Shown here piece after piece: positions 22,756 to 30,890 of a DNA stretch of 64,000 nucleotides. The stretch is from Azoarcus sp. DN11 (GTDB lineage: Bacteria > Pseudomonadota > Gammaproteobacteria > Burkholderiales > Rhodocyclaceae), in contig NZ_CP021731.1 of NCBI RefSeq assembly GCF_003628555.1, forward strand, positions 1,736,001 through 1,800,000, written 5' to 3'. Each line of letters opens with the position of its first letter. The stretch's first letter is position 1. The notes below the pieces were generated by a model. It did not search any database. It was not told the origin of the DNA and saw nothing but the letters and a program-made list of their open reading frames with translations. Position numbers and translations under genes: made by a program.

Positions 22756-23469
22756 ATGTTCCCGTTGCGCCTGTGCGACATCCGTTTCCAGCCCGACGGC
22801 CGCCCCGTCCTCGATGGCATCGACCTCGAACTGGGCGGGGAAGGGATCACGCTCGTGCTGGGCCCCAACGGTGCCGGCAAGAGCGTGCTGCTGCGCACGA
22901 TCTGCGGGCTGCTCCAACCGACCGGCGGGAAGATCGACTGGGGCGGAGAAAAGCGTCCCGACCTGGGTGTGATGATGGTCTTCCAGCATCCGATGATGCT
23001 GCGTGCCTCGGTGCTCGAAAACGTTGCCCTTGCGCTCAAGCCGCATGGCGTTCCGCGCGTCGAGCGCCGCCGCCGCGCGGCGGGCGTGCTCGACCGCGTC
23101 GGCCTGCTCGCGCGCGCGGCCGACAGCGCGCGCCTGCTGTCGGGCGGCGAACAGCAGCGTCTCGCCCTCGCGCGCGCCTGGGTCACGGCACCGCGCCTTC
23201 TCCTGCTCGACGAACCCACTGCCAGCCTCGACCCGTCTGCCACGGCCGAAGTCGAACGCATCGTGCGCGAGATCCGTACCGACGGCACGCGCATCCTGCT
23301 GACCACGCACAATCTCGGCCAGGCGACCCGCCTCGGGGACGACGTCGTCTTCATGAGCGCCGGGCGGGTCCGTGAGCACGCCCCGGTGCAACGCTTCTTC
23401 GCGCGCCCCGCCTCCGACGAGGCCCGCCTGTTCATCCAGGGCGAGCTGCCCTGGCGGATGAACTTCTGA
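22756..23469 (+). CDS. tupC: tungstate ABC transporter ATP-binding protein TupC
   Basis: A 237-residue ABC ATPase with Walker A GPNGAGKSV, Q-loop FQHPMMLRAS, signature LSGGEQQR and Walker B LLLLDEPTASLD. It lies immediately after tupB; a GTG at 22747 overlapping the tupB stop is an alternative start. Together with TupB it supplies tungstate for AorB. It ends 14 bp before a convergent LysR gene. Confidence 0.87.
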   Translation: MFPLRLCDIRFQPDGRPVLDGIDLELGGEGITLVLGPNGAGKSVLLRTICGLLQPTGGKIDWGGEKRPDLGVMMVFQHPMMLRASVLENVALALKPHGVPRVERRRRAAGVLDRVGLLARAADSARLLSGGEQQRLALARAWVTAPRLLLLDEPTASLDPSATAEVERIVREIRTDGTRILLTTHNLGQATRLGDDVVFMSAGRVREHAPVQRFFARPASDEARLFIQGELPWRMNF

Positions 23470-23483
23470 CTTCCGGCGACGCC

Positions 23484-24380
23484 TCAGGCCCAGTACGGAA
23501 CCGGTCCGATCCGCTCGGCCAGGTAGTCGACCAGCGTACGCACCCGGTGCGGCACGTAGCGGGTGCCGGGAAACACCGCGTAGATGTGCAGCTCCGTTGC
23601 CGAATATTCCGGCAGCAGCACCTCCAGCAGGCCCGCGCGCACCGCCTGCGACGTGAGGAAGGACGGCTCCCGCACGATCCCCATGCCGCGGATCGCGGCA
23701 TCGAGCAGTGCGTCGCCGTTATTGGCGCGAAACCGCCCCTTGATCGGCACCGAGTAAGGCTCGCCGTTTACCCGGAAGCCCCAGCCGAGACTGGAGCCCA
23801 GCGTGTAGGTCAGGCAGTGGTGCTGCAGCAGGTCGTCGGGATGTTGCGGACGGCCGTGACGGTCCAGATAGTCGGGAGCCGCTGCGACGGCGAGCGAGCT
23901 GCGGCTCAGGCGCCGGATCACCAGTGACGGGTCGATATGCTCCGAAATCCGCACCGCGAAATCCATGCCTTCCTCGATCAGATTCACCCGCCGATCGCTG
24001 AACTCGATGTCGACACTGACTTCCGGATAGGTCGTGATGAAGTCCGCGACCAGCGGCATCAGGTGGCGCACGCCGAAACTCATCGGCACGCTGGCGCGGA
24101 TCTGGCCGCGCGGTGCCTGTTTCTCGCCGGCCAGGTCGCCCTCGGCGGCCTCGACCATCGCCAGGATCTCGCGGCACTTTTCGAGATAGGCCGAGCCGGA
24201 CGAGGTCAGGCTCAGGCGCCGCGTGCTGCGCGCGAGGAGTTTCGTGCCCAGATGGGCCTCCAGCGCCGCAATCTGCCGCGTGATCGCCGAACGGGCGACA
24301 TTCAGCCGGTCCGCGACCGCGGTGAAGCTTCCCGCTTCCGCGACGCGTACAAACACCTCCATAGCCTGCAGGCGATCCAC
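23484..24380 (-). CDS. LysR-family regulator
   Basis: A 298-residue LysR-type regulator with an N-terminal winged helix (SFTAVADRLNVARSAITRQIAALEAHLG) and a C-terminal substrate-binding domain, of the CrgA-like branch. The start is read as GTG at 24380 (DRLQAMEVFVRV follows). It is divergent from the NmrA-like reductase, which is its likely target. Confidence 0.88.
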   Translation of the reverse strand: MDRLQAMEVFVRVAEAGSFTAVADRLNVARSAITRQIAALEAHLGTKLLARSTRRLSLTSSGSAYLEKCREILAMVEAAEGDLAGEKQAPRGQIRASVPMSFGVRHLMPLVADFITTYPEVSVDIEFSDRRVNLIEEGMDFAVRISEHIDPSLVIRRLSRSSLAVAAAPDYLDRHGRPQHPDDLLQHHCLTYTLGSSLGWGFRVNGEPYSVPIKGRFRANNGDALLDAAIRGMGIVREPSFLTSQAVRAGLLEVLLPEYSATELHIYAVFPGTRYVPHRVRTLVDYLAERIGPVPYWA

Positions 24381-24487
24381 TGTTGTCCTCGACGCAACAA
24401 AGAGTTTGCTTGGTTCCGCTATTTTAGGACTAATCGATCCCCTAAAGTGCGCCCATACCCCAACGATGCAGTCCCAAGGAAAATAAA

Positions 24488-25360
24488 ATGATCCTCGTAA
24501 CCGGCGCGACCGGCCATCTCGGCCAGCTGATCGTGCAGCAACTGGTGCTCCGGCTTCCGGACGCAGGCGCCCGGAAGCTGGCGGTCAGCGTCCGGGAGCC
24601 CGCCCGCGCGCAGGTTTTCGCCGCGCGCGGCATCGAGGTTCGACGCGGCAATTTCGATGAGCCCGAAAGCCTGCGCGCCGCGTTTGCCAGCGTGTCGCGG
24701 CTCGTGATCGTATCGACCGACGGTCCCAAGGCGAGGCGGATCGCCCAGCACCGCAACGCGATCGAGGCCGCCCGTGCGGCCGGCGTCGAGCACATCCTCT
24801 ATACCAGCTTCCTCGACGCCGATCCTGCCTCGCCCTCCGAATTCGCGCAGGTCCACGCCGACAGCGAGGCCGCGCTGGCGGCCTGCGGCGTCGCCCACAC
24901 GGTCCTGCGCAACGGCATGTATGCCGATTTCCTGCCGATGACCTTCGCCGGTGCGCTGCAGGGCGGCGTGCTGCACTTGCCGGCGGCCGGGGGCAAGGTC
25001 AGCTACGTGACGCGCCATGAGCTCGCGCAGGCGATTGCGGCAGCCACCGTTGCGCCGCGCCTCGAAAAGCACATGTATGAATTGACCGGCCAGACGGCCC
25101 ACGATTACCACGACCTTGCCGCACGTGTCGGCGCCGCCACAGGCGTGGCCCTGCGCTACGAACCGGTCGGCGAGGATGCCTATGCCGGCGTGCTCGAAGC
25201 TGCCGGCATGCCCGCGTGGGTTGCCCGCGCGATGGCGAACATGTTCACGGCCGCTGCCGCGAATCGCCTGGCGCGCACCACCAACGATTTTGCCGCGCTG
25301 GTCGGCCATCCGCCCAAATCCATCGACTGTCTTGTGGCTGAATTCTTCCGCGCCGTGTGA
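24488..25360 (+). CDS. NmrA-like NAD(P)-binding reductase or sensor
   Basis: A 290-residue atypical short-chain dehydrogenase with the N-terminal Rossmann motif VTGATGHLG and the NmrA/QOR2-like layout (VSTDGPKARRIAQHRNAIEAA). Related proteins reduce quinones or sense NADP redox state. It is divergent from a LysR regulator and precedes a cytochrome b561/YceI pair in the same direction, with 37 bp between. Confidence 0.82.
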   Translation: MILVTGATGHLGQLIVQQLVLRLPDAGARKLAVSVREPARAQVFAARGIEVRRGNFDEPESLRAAFASVSRLVIVSTDGPKARRIAQHRNAIEAARAAGVEHILYTSFLDADPASPSEFAQVHADSEAALAACGVAHTVLRNGMYADFLPMTFAGALQGGVLHLPAAGGKVSYVTRHELAQAIAAATVAPRLEKHMYELTGQTAHDYHDLAARVGAATGVALRYEPVGEDAYAGVLEAAGMPAWVARAMANMFTAAAANRLARTTNDFAALVGHPPKSIDCLVAEFFRAV

Positions 25361-25397
25361 TGATGTGCGCGAATACACTCAAAAAAGGGGAACTTCG

Positions 25398-25940
25398 TTG
25401 AAAACTCCGGAACACTACGCGCGGCCGGCGGTCGTCGTGCACTGGCTGATCGCGATTCTGGTGCTCGTGGCGCTGCCGCTCGGCTACTACATGACGGACC
25501 TTTCCCTGTCGCCGCGCAAGCTGCAATTGATCTCGTGGCACAAGTGGATCGGCTTTACCGTGCTGCTGCTGTTCATTCCCCGCCTCATCGTGCGCCTCAC
25601 CCGGCCCGTGCCGGTGCCGGTCACGACGATGCCCGGCTGGCAGCGCATCGTCGCGTCGATCACCCATGTCGTGCTCTATGTATTGATGATCGCCGTGCCG
25701 GTCACCGGCTGGCTGATGAGTTCGGCGAAAGGCTTCCCGGTGGTGTATCTGGGGCTCGTCCCGCTGCCCGACCTCGTGGGCAAGGACGAAGCGCTCGGCG
25801 ATCTGCTCAAGTCCGTACACGAAGTCCTGACCTCCGGTCTGCTCACCCTGGTCGGTCTGCACATCGCCGCCGCTCTCAAACATCACATCATCGACCGAGA
25901 CGAAACGCTGGCACGCATGGTGCCCCTGCTCAAACGCTGA
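25398..25940 (+). CDS. cytochrome b561 family protein
   Basis: A 180-residue inner-membrane diheme b-type cytochrome with four helices and conserved histidines in VVVHWLIAI, ISWHKWIGF, SVHEVLT and LVGLHIAAAL. It usually passes electrons between quinol and periplasmic partners. The start is TTG at 25398, six bases after AAAGGGGAA; no ATG lies near. It is followed 26 bp later by YceI, a frequent pairing. Confidence 0.83.
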   Translation: MKTPEHYARPAVVVHWLIAILVLVALPLGYYMTDLSLSPRKLQLISWHKWIGFTVLLLFIPRLIVRLTRPVPVPVTTMPGWQRIVASITHVVLYVLMIAVPVTGWLMSSAKGFPVVYLGLVPLPDLVGKDEALGDLLKSVHEVLTSGLLTLVGLHIAAALKHHIIDRDETLARMVPLLKR

Positions 25941-25966
25941 ACCCGACAAACAAAGGAATGCCTCAC

Positions 25967-26554
25967 ATGAAACACAATCGAATCCTGGCTGCCGCCCTGG
26001 TCTCCCTCGTCCTTCCGTTCGCCAGCGCCGACGCGGCGCAAGCCGCCGGCCTGTTCGATCAGGTCCAGCCGGCGAAGAACCGCATCGACTTCGTCTTCAA
26101 GCAGATGAACGTGCCGGTCAATGGCCACTTCAAGAAGGCGAAGGTCGATCTGGCGTTCGATCCGGCTACCCCCGCGAAATCGACAGTCCGCCTCGACCTC
26201 GATCTCGCCAGCATCGATGCGGGTTCGTCGGATGCGAACACGGAGGTCGTCGGCAAGCCCTGGTTCGACGTGAAGGCCTTCCCGACCGCGACCTTCGTCT
26301 CGTCGTCGGTGAAGCCGGTCGGTGGCGACCGCTACGAAATGACCGGCAAGCTCACGATCAAGGGCAAGACCCGCGACGTGACGACGCCGGTAACCGTCAA
26401 GCAGAACGGCAACACCGCCACGTTCGACGGTGCCTTCACGCTCAAGCGCCTGGAGTTCGCCATCGGCGACGGCACCTGGTCCGACACCTCGATCGTTGCC
26501 GACGAGGTCAAGGTCAGCTTCCATGTCGAAGCCGAGCGCGCCGCGGCCAAGTAA
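25967..26554 (+). CDS. YceI-family periplasmic lipid-binding protein
   Basis: A 195-residue protein with a signal peptide (cleavage near ADAAQAA) and the YceI lipocalin-like beta-barrel (NRIDFVFKQMNVPVNGHF, KAFPTATFVSSS, GKLTIKGKTRDVTTP). YceI proteins bind isoprenoid quinone-like lipids. The pairing with cytochrome b561 suggests quinone-linked redox stress defence. Two ATGs (25958, 25967) are possible; 25967 has the better-spaced AAAGGA. Confidence 0.87.
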   Translation: MKHNRILAAALVSLVLPFASADAAQAAGLFDQVQPAKNRIDFVFKQMNVPVNGHFKKAKVDLAFDPATPAKSTVRLDLDLASIDAGSSDANTEVVGKPWFDVKAFPTATFVSSSVKPVGGDRYEMTGKLTIKGKTRDVTTPVTVKQNGNTATFDGAFTLKRLEFAIGDGTWSDTSIVADEVKVSFHVEAERAAAK

Positions 26555-26719
26555 AACGCCGCACTACCCATTCGGCGCGGGCAAGTTCCCCGGCATCGGC
26601 GGCGAGGTCACGCTCGCGATCGCCGCCGATGCCGTCAAGCAGCTTGGTGAATTTGTCCGCAATCACCAACTGTAAAGAATCGCCTCTGTCAGCATAGCTC
26701 AAGAAAGGTTGGCAATATC

Positions 26720-27760
26720 ATGCTCGCTTCGACAGCATCCCCCACCCCTGGCAGCAGCACCTCCTATTTCTCGGTCGCTATCGCCCTGTGTGGATCTATT
26801 GCTTATCCATTCCTGTTGAAAGCATTTCATGCTGGCACTTCTAGTGGTGCCGGAGGTATGCCATTCCTTGGCTGGCTGTTGCTCTTGCTGGCCATCGCTG
26901 TCCCGGTCGCCGGTATCGAGGCTGCCACGCGGCTCGGGCAACTCACCGTACCGTCGCGTCGCGACCTGCTTGCTAAGCGCTTGGCGCTGCTGACGATCGC
27001 TGCAGCGCCTATTTTTACCGCCAGCGGCGTATTGTTACATATGGCTGGCGGCCCAATTAACGATACCATTTTCTGCCTGCTCTTCTGGGGCGGCGCTATC
27101 GCTTTGCTGCTAGCCCGCTGGGGCGACACCGCCACGACATCCCCGGTGCCTTTCGCCAAAGTCCCGCAGTTGCGCGTCGCACACGGAATCGGCGCGCTCG
27201 CAATCGTGCTGCTCTTTCTAGCGATGCATCTAACTAACCATCTGTTTGGATTAGCTGGCGAGGCCATGCACCGGCACTACATGGAGATGTTTGAATCCGT
27301 TTATCGCGCACGCTGGATCGAACCTGCCGTCGTCCTTCTTTTTCTGTTCCTGGTGATTACTGGCATCAACCTGTTTTGGCAGCATACGAAACGGCCGGCA
27401 GACGTATTTCGCACGCTTCAAATCGCGAGCGGCATCTACCTCGTCTTTTTCGTTCTGGCCCATATGAACTCGGTGTTCTTTTACGCTCGAACATTCGCCA
27501 ATATTCCGACCGATTGGAACTTTGCCATTGGAGCGCCTGCCGGACTTCTCCAGGATGCGTGGAATATCCGTCTTGTGCCTCACTATTTATTGGGTGTGTT
27601 CTTCGTATTGCTGCACCTGGTACTCGGTGCAAGGGGTGTCGCCCTCGCACACGGTCTCCAAGAAGCTCGTGCAAACCGCCTGACATGGCTGGGCATGCTA
27701 TTGTCCGGCGCGATTTCGGTGGCAATCATTCTCGGCATGACAGGTGTACGTGTTGTGTAA
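26720..27760 (+). CDS. multi-pass membrane protein, possible cytochrome b-like
   Basis: A 346-residue protein with about eight or nine hydrophobic helices. Several membrane-embedded histidines (LAMHLTNHLF, VLAHMNSVF, VPHYLLGVF, LLHLVLGAR) resemble heme-b ligands of SdhC/cytochrome b subunits, but the family is not certain. Base composition is clearly less GC-rich than its neighbours, suggesting later acquisition. The ATG follows AAGAAAGG. It stands alone downstream of YceI. Confidence 0.65.
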   Translation: MLASTASPTPGSSTSYFSVAIALCGSIAYPFLLKAFHAGTSSGAGGMPFLGWLLLLLAIAVPVAGIEAATRLGQLTVPSRRDLLAKRLALLTIAAAPIFTASGVLLHMAGGPINDTIFCLLFWGGAIALLLARWGDTATTSPVPFAKVPQLRVAHGIGALAIVLLFLAMHLTNHLFGLAGEAMHRHYMEMFESVYRARWIEPAVVLLFLFLVITGINLFWQHTKRPADVFRTLQIASGIYLVFFVLAHMNSVFFYARTFANIPTDWNFAIGAPAGLLQDAWNIRLVPHYLLGVFFVLLHLVLGARGVALAHGLQEARANRLTWLGMLLSGAISVAIILGMTGVRVV

Positions 27761-27998
27761 TCGATTTGCCGGTGGACTGCTTGCCGGTCGCCCGTAGTCA
27801 TTCACCGGGCGTTTCGGCGCGCGCCGAAGGTGCGCTAAGCCTAGTCGCTATTCGCCACGCTAGAGATTGAGCCGTATCACCACAAAAGCAAGCCCTATTA
27901 CTCTTTAGGGGTATATTCCACTCCCGGAATACTCGCCGAGGGGCCGGCTCCCCTGTCTGGCGGGCATTTTGATCTGCAGCCATTAAAGGAGAATCAGC

Positions 27999-28340
27999 AT
28001 GAAGGCACGAATTCTTGCAGGCATGATCGCGGTCGGCCTGACGGCAGCGTTTGCATCCTCGGGCGCAATGGCCGTGGATGAGGATGCCGCCAAGGCAACT
28101 GCCAAGCGCAACGACTGTTTCAAGTGCCACGCGATCGACAAGACCAAGAAAGGCCCGTCGTACAAGAAGGTCGCGGCGAAGTTCAAGGACAAGGCCGACG
28201 CCGAGCAAAAAATGATCGATCAGATCACCAAGGAGCACAAGGTGAAGCTCGAGGACGGCACCGAGGAAACGCACAAGGTGATCGACACCACGGACAAGGC
28301 AGAGATCAAGAATCTCATCGACTGGATCCGTGCCCAGTAA
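27999..28340 (+). CDS. small class-I cytochrome c
   Basis: A 113-residue periplasmic cytochrome with a signal peptide (cleavage near GAMAVDE) and one CFKCH heme site; it is very lysine-rich. It ends about 125 bp from the left repeat of the integrated element and would have been convergent with moaC before the insertion. A 238-bp gap before it (27761-27998) shows no gene. Confidence 0.85.
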   Translation: MKARILAGMIAVGLTAAFASSGAMAVDEDAAKATAKRNDCFKCHAIDKTKKGPSYKKVAAKFKDKADAEQKMIDQITKEHKVKLEDGTEETHKVIDTTDKAEIKNLIDWIRAQ

Positions 28341-28464
28341 TCGCTGAGGAAGCGACCGCCTCACGTGGGCGGATATCGACGCCATTTCCGGTCTACGGAT
28401 CGGTTCTGCACGCCGCTGCCAGCGGCGTGGCGCGCTGCAAGCGCGTCACGGCGAGGGCCGCACG

Positions 28465-28575
28465 ACGAGTTACTCCGCGGCGATCCAGTGCCCCGATTTC
28501 CCCCCGAGCTTCTCCATCAACTGGATCCCGTCCATGCGCATGCCGCGATCGACGGCCTTGCACATGTCGTAGATC
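28465..28575. repeat. left attachment repeat (attL side), duplicate of the moaC 3' end
   Basis: This 111-bp segment is identical, base for base, to 36811-36921, which covers the last 106 bp of moaC and 5 bp beyond. The flanking bases differ on both sides, so the repeat limits are exact. It marks the far end of an element inserted at moaC; the coding fragment here is not translated as moaC. Confidence 0.92.
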
Positions 28576-29027
28576 CACCCGGAAAGCATTGTAAACACGT
28601 GGGTTTGGTGCCTGAAACTGTGACTCTGCCCATCTCAGGTTGGACAGAAACTGGACACGTTTCTGCCAGGGTGAGCCATTCGCCCTCATATCACATTAAC
28701 ACCGCGTCATTGTTTATGCGACTATCAACTTCGTTACGACGATAGTTTTAATGACGTAGTGAGTTTTATTTCGGTAAATTTTTGCTATCGCGACCCAGGG
28801 GGCTCTGAGATCACGGCCGGGTTTTCAAACTTTTGGATTTCGGGTTCTGAATTGACGGGGCGGTCGCGTTGTCGCCTCCCGTTCCGTTCGTGCGATGTGT
28901 GAAATGTCACATCATTTTTTCCTATGATGTGAATATCGTATGTAATTAGGATTAAATTGAACCAAGAAGAGAGAAGACAGCGGGCAGGGGCGACAGATCT
29001 GCCTTCATGCTCATAGAAGGGCGATTT
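28576..29027. other. gene-poor left end of the element
   Basis: About 450 bp with no convincing gene and lower GC than the chromosome, especially 28690-28960. It has short inverted repeats (ACTATC/GATAGT near 28729-28750 followed by TTTT) that could end transcription toward the repeat. It probably also holds the promoter of the lipoprotein gene that follows. Confidence 0.5.
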
Positions 29028-29525
29028 ATGCGAATGGATCACGTAATAGGCGTCGGCCTAATCATCATGTTTGTGAGTGCATGCAGTCTGTTTGAAAGTG
29101 AAGATGAAACACGCGTCAGATATTTACTCAAAGATCCTTCGTCCGCGGAATTTAGAAACCAGCGGACCGGGGAATTTTCAGAGGCGGACAATGAGAAAGT
29201 ATATTGTGGCGAGGTAAATTCAAAGAACTCTTTTGGCGCAATGGTGGGGTTCACGCAGTATGTCGTTATTGGAAACGCTGTACTTGTAGGAAGTGAATCC
29301 GGCGTGTTTGCGAGTGGCGAAAAGAGTCGTGATGAAATTGAGAGAAAAATTGACAATTTCTCTGCTCGCTTAACGATTGAAAAATTCGAATCGGAAGCGA
29401 GAATAAATGCGGCAAATTTGCAGTTAATGGCGCTAAATCTAATTCCCCATAATAAATATTTGAGCGCTGAATCGATACCAACGACTGCGTTAGCGGTGGC
29501 ATGGAAAAAATTTTGTTCTCATTGA
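29028..29525 (+). CDS. unknown lipoprotein carried by the element
   Basis: A 165-residue protein with a lipoprotein signal: a hydrophobic stretch then FVSAC with the lipobox Cys near residue 19. No domain is recognised; a DPSSAEFRN segment resembles small secreted phage/plasmid proteins. Coding composition is AT-rich, unlike the host. The ATG at 29028 follows AGAAGGG; 29007 and 29034 are alternatives. It may be cargo acting at the cell envelope. Confidence 0.65.
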   Translation: MRMDHVIGVGLIIMFVSACSLFESEDETRVRYLLKDPSSAEFRNQRTGEFSEADNEKVYCGEVNSKNSFGAMVGFTQYVVIGNAVLVGSESGVFASGEKSRDEIERKIDNFSARLTIEKFESEARINAANLQLMALNLIPHNKYLSAESIPTTALAVAWKKFCSH

Positions 29526-29547
29526 TGCCCAACGACGGAGGTCGAAT

Positions 29548-29955
29548 ATGACGCGACGCAGGCTCATGATTGGTGCGATTGCCGGATTGCTCGTTGCCGG
29601 ATGTGCCGGGACGTCCCAGTATTATCACGTCGAGGTGCCCGCGGGCACGCCGTCTGCGACGGTGCATCTGGTTCGCGCGAACAACTTTACCGGCGCGGCC
29701 ATTGCGGCCCCGGTATTCATCAATGGCATGCAGATCGGCGACATCGGGCCGGGCGGCCACCTGAAAAGTTACGTCCCCGTGGGCAAGGCGCTGGTCTCCT
29801 CAACCGGATCGCCAGCCTCGTTCGTCGTAGAGGCCGGCAAGATCTATTACATCGAGATCGGCTACTCGCTGCAGATGTGGCTATGGCGCCCCGTATTCAC
29901 GGCTACGCAGATCGACGCCGCGAGGGCTGCCGACATTGCTGGGCGCAAGCTATAA
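29548..29955 (+). CDS. DUF2846-like lipoprotein
   Basis: A 135-residue protein with a lipobox (LLVAGC, Cys near 18) and a beta-rich domain like DUF2846 (VHLVRANNF, PVFINGMQIGDIGPGG, FVVEAGKIYYIEIG). Function is unknown. It starts after GGAGG and follows the first lipoprotein by 22 bp, so both are probably co-transcribed. Its end overlaps the convergent small gene at 29950 by 6 bp. Confidence 0.68.
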   Translation: MTRRRLMIGAIAGLLVAGCAGTSQYYHVEVPAGTPSATVHLVRANNFTGAAIAAPVFINGMQIGDIGPGGHLKSYVPVGKALVSSTGSPASFVVEAGKIYYIEIGYSLQMWLWRPVFTATQIDAARAADIAGRKL

Positions 29956-30168
29956 GGTAGGACCGTGAGCCAACTGGTCAAGTGTACTCAACCACTCTCG
30001 CAATGCCCGTGCCCCGGTGCCACTCAAAAAACCATCACCCATATTCGCCCACGCCTGAACCGGAACATCCAGGTAACGCTGGGTGAGGTCGCGGCGCCGC
30101 TTGGCGCCAGCGCTCTCCATCCGCTGCGCCTTCATGCGCAGCAGCTTAGACGTTGATCGCTTCGCCAT
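29950..30168 (-). CDS. small basic unknown protein
   Basis: A 72-residue Arg/Lys-rich protein starting AKRSTSKLLRMKAQRMES after the initiator Met. It overlaps the end of the upstream gene by 23 bp and converges on the lipoprotein gene. Basic charge suggests nucleic-acid binding, but no family is recognised. It is the last of three overlapping genes that begin with the ribbon-helix-helix gene. Confidence 0.5.
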   Translation of the reverse strand: MAKRSTSKLLRMKAQRMESAGAKRRRDLTQRYLDVPVQAWANMGDGFLSGTGARALREWLSTLDQLAHGPTL

Positions 30169-30577
30169 TGCGCTGGTCCTCGCTAACGCGATGCAGAGCA
30201 AGCAAGACTTGCGTGAGCGTCGTTGAGGCGCGGAGCGCGACCCCGGCGAGGGCGCGGCGATTCTCGAGCTTGCGTTCGCGGGCGGCGGCGATGGTGTAGG
30301 CGGAAACCGTCGCCTCCAGGAGTGCGACTTGATCGGCAAGGGCGCTGCGGATTTCGGCGGGGCTGCCGCTTGTAAGCTGGCGGTTGCGCTCGGCCAGGGC
30401 GTTGAAGGCGTCGCGGGCCGCGATCAAGGGATCGCCGGTCCACAGAACCGCAAGGGCGCGGGCCTTGGCTTCACGATGATCGAGGGCGAGGGCAGGCACC
30501 ACGGCAACTGCTTGGGCCGTGGTGCGGCTTTCCTCGCGGTTGGCATCTACATGGGTGGTGGGGGTAAGGTCGCTCAT
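30146..30577 (-). CDS. unknown helical protein of the element
   Basis: A 143-residue, Ala-rich, mostly helical protein (DHREAKARALAVLWTG, AALADQVALLEATVSAYT-like heptads) with no signal peptide. It starts 4 bp before the end of the ribbon-helix-helix gene and is therefore likely translationally coupled to it. No function is recognised; coiled-coil multimerisation is possible. Confidence 0.6.
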   Translation of the reverse strand: MSDLTPTTHVDANREESRTTAQAVAVVPALALDHREAKARALAVLWTGDPLIAARDAFNALAERNRQLTSGSPAEIRSALADQVALLEATVSAYTIAAARERKLENRRALAGVALRASTTLTQVLLALHRVSEDQRNGEAINV

Positions 30578-30801
30578 TGGTCGTTCTCCTTGTCCTCTTC
30601 GACGGACTCGACGGACAGGGTGCAGTCAGCCTCCAGAATCAGGCGTTCCAACATCGCGCGCCGCGTTGTCGCCTGTTGCCGCGCCAGGCGGTCAAGGGCT
30701 GCGCTGGCGGTTGCGCTGATCCACGTGTTGAGGCGCTTGTCACTGTCGCCTTCGGTGCGTCGGCGGCGGTATGCCGCTTGGCGTTCTGCTGCTGTTGCCA
30801 T
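30574..30801 (-). CDS. ribbon-helix-helix-like DNA-binding protein
   Basis: A 75-residue protein with a strongly basic N-terminus (AERQAAYRRRR) and a CopG/Arc-like strand-helix-helix (KRLNTWISATASAALDRLARQQ, then TTRRAMLERLI). Such proteins repress their own operons on plasmids and phages. Two copies of a palindrome lie 17-57 bp upstream of its start, consistent with autoregulation. Confidence 0.65.
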   Translation of the reverse strand: MATAAERQAAYRRRRTEGDSDKRLNTWISATASAALDRLARQQATTRRAMLERLILEADCTLSVESVEEDKENDQ

Positions 30802-30817
30802 GTGAGGATTTTGGGTT

Positions 30818-30858
30818 GTTACGCAGTAACGAGTATTGTAGCAGTGTTACGCAGTAAC
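30818..30858. promoter_or_regulatory. tandem palindromic operators
   Basis: GTTACGCAGTAAC occurs at 30818-30830 and again at 30846-30858, 28 bp centre to centre. Each is GTTAC-GCA-GTAAC. Their place just upstream of the ribbon-helix-helix gene suggests an autoregulated operator; they may also separate this promoter from the origin-like region. Confidence 0.65.
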
Positions 30859-30890
30859 GGCCATACGGTGACGCACTGGCTTAACGCTGA

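Noticed and set aside
21613..23469. A single 618-codon frame spanning tupB and tupC
   Set aside because: Only the last part (from 22756) is a real ATPase; the rest is out of frame with the real tupB permease.
26555..26675. Short coding-like tail after yceI ending in a stop at 26675
   Set aside because: It reads like a gene end (AIAADAVKQLGEFVRNHQL) but is too short and lacks a start or known family; kept only as a hint of a lost gene.
28465..28575. A second moaC gene at the left end of the element
   Set aside because: Only the 3' 106 bp are present; it is the attachment-site copy and not a gene.
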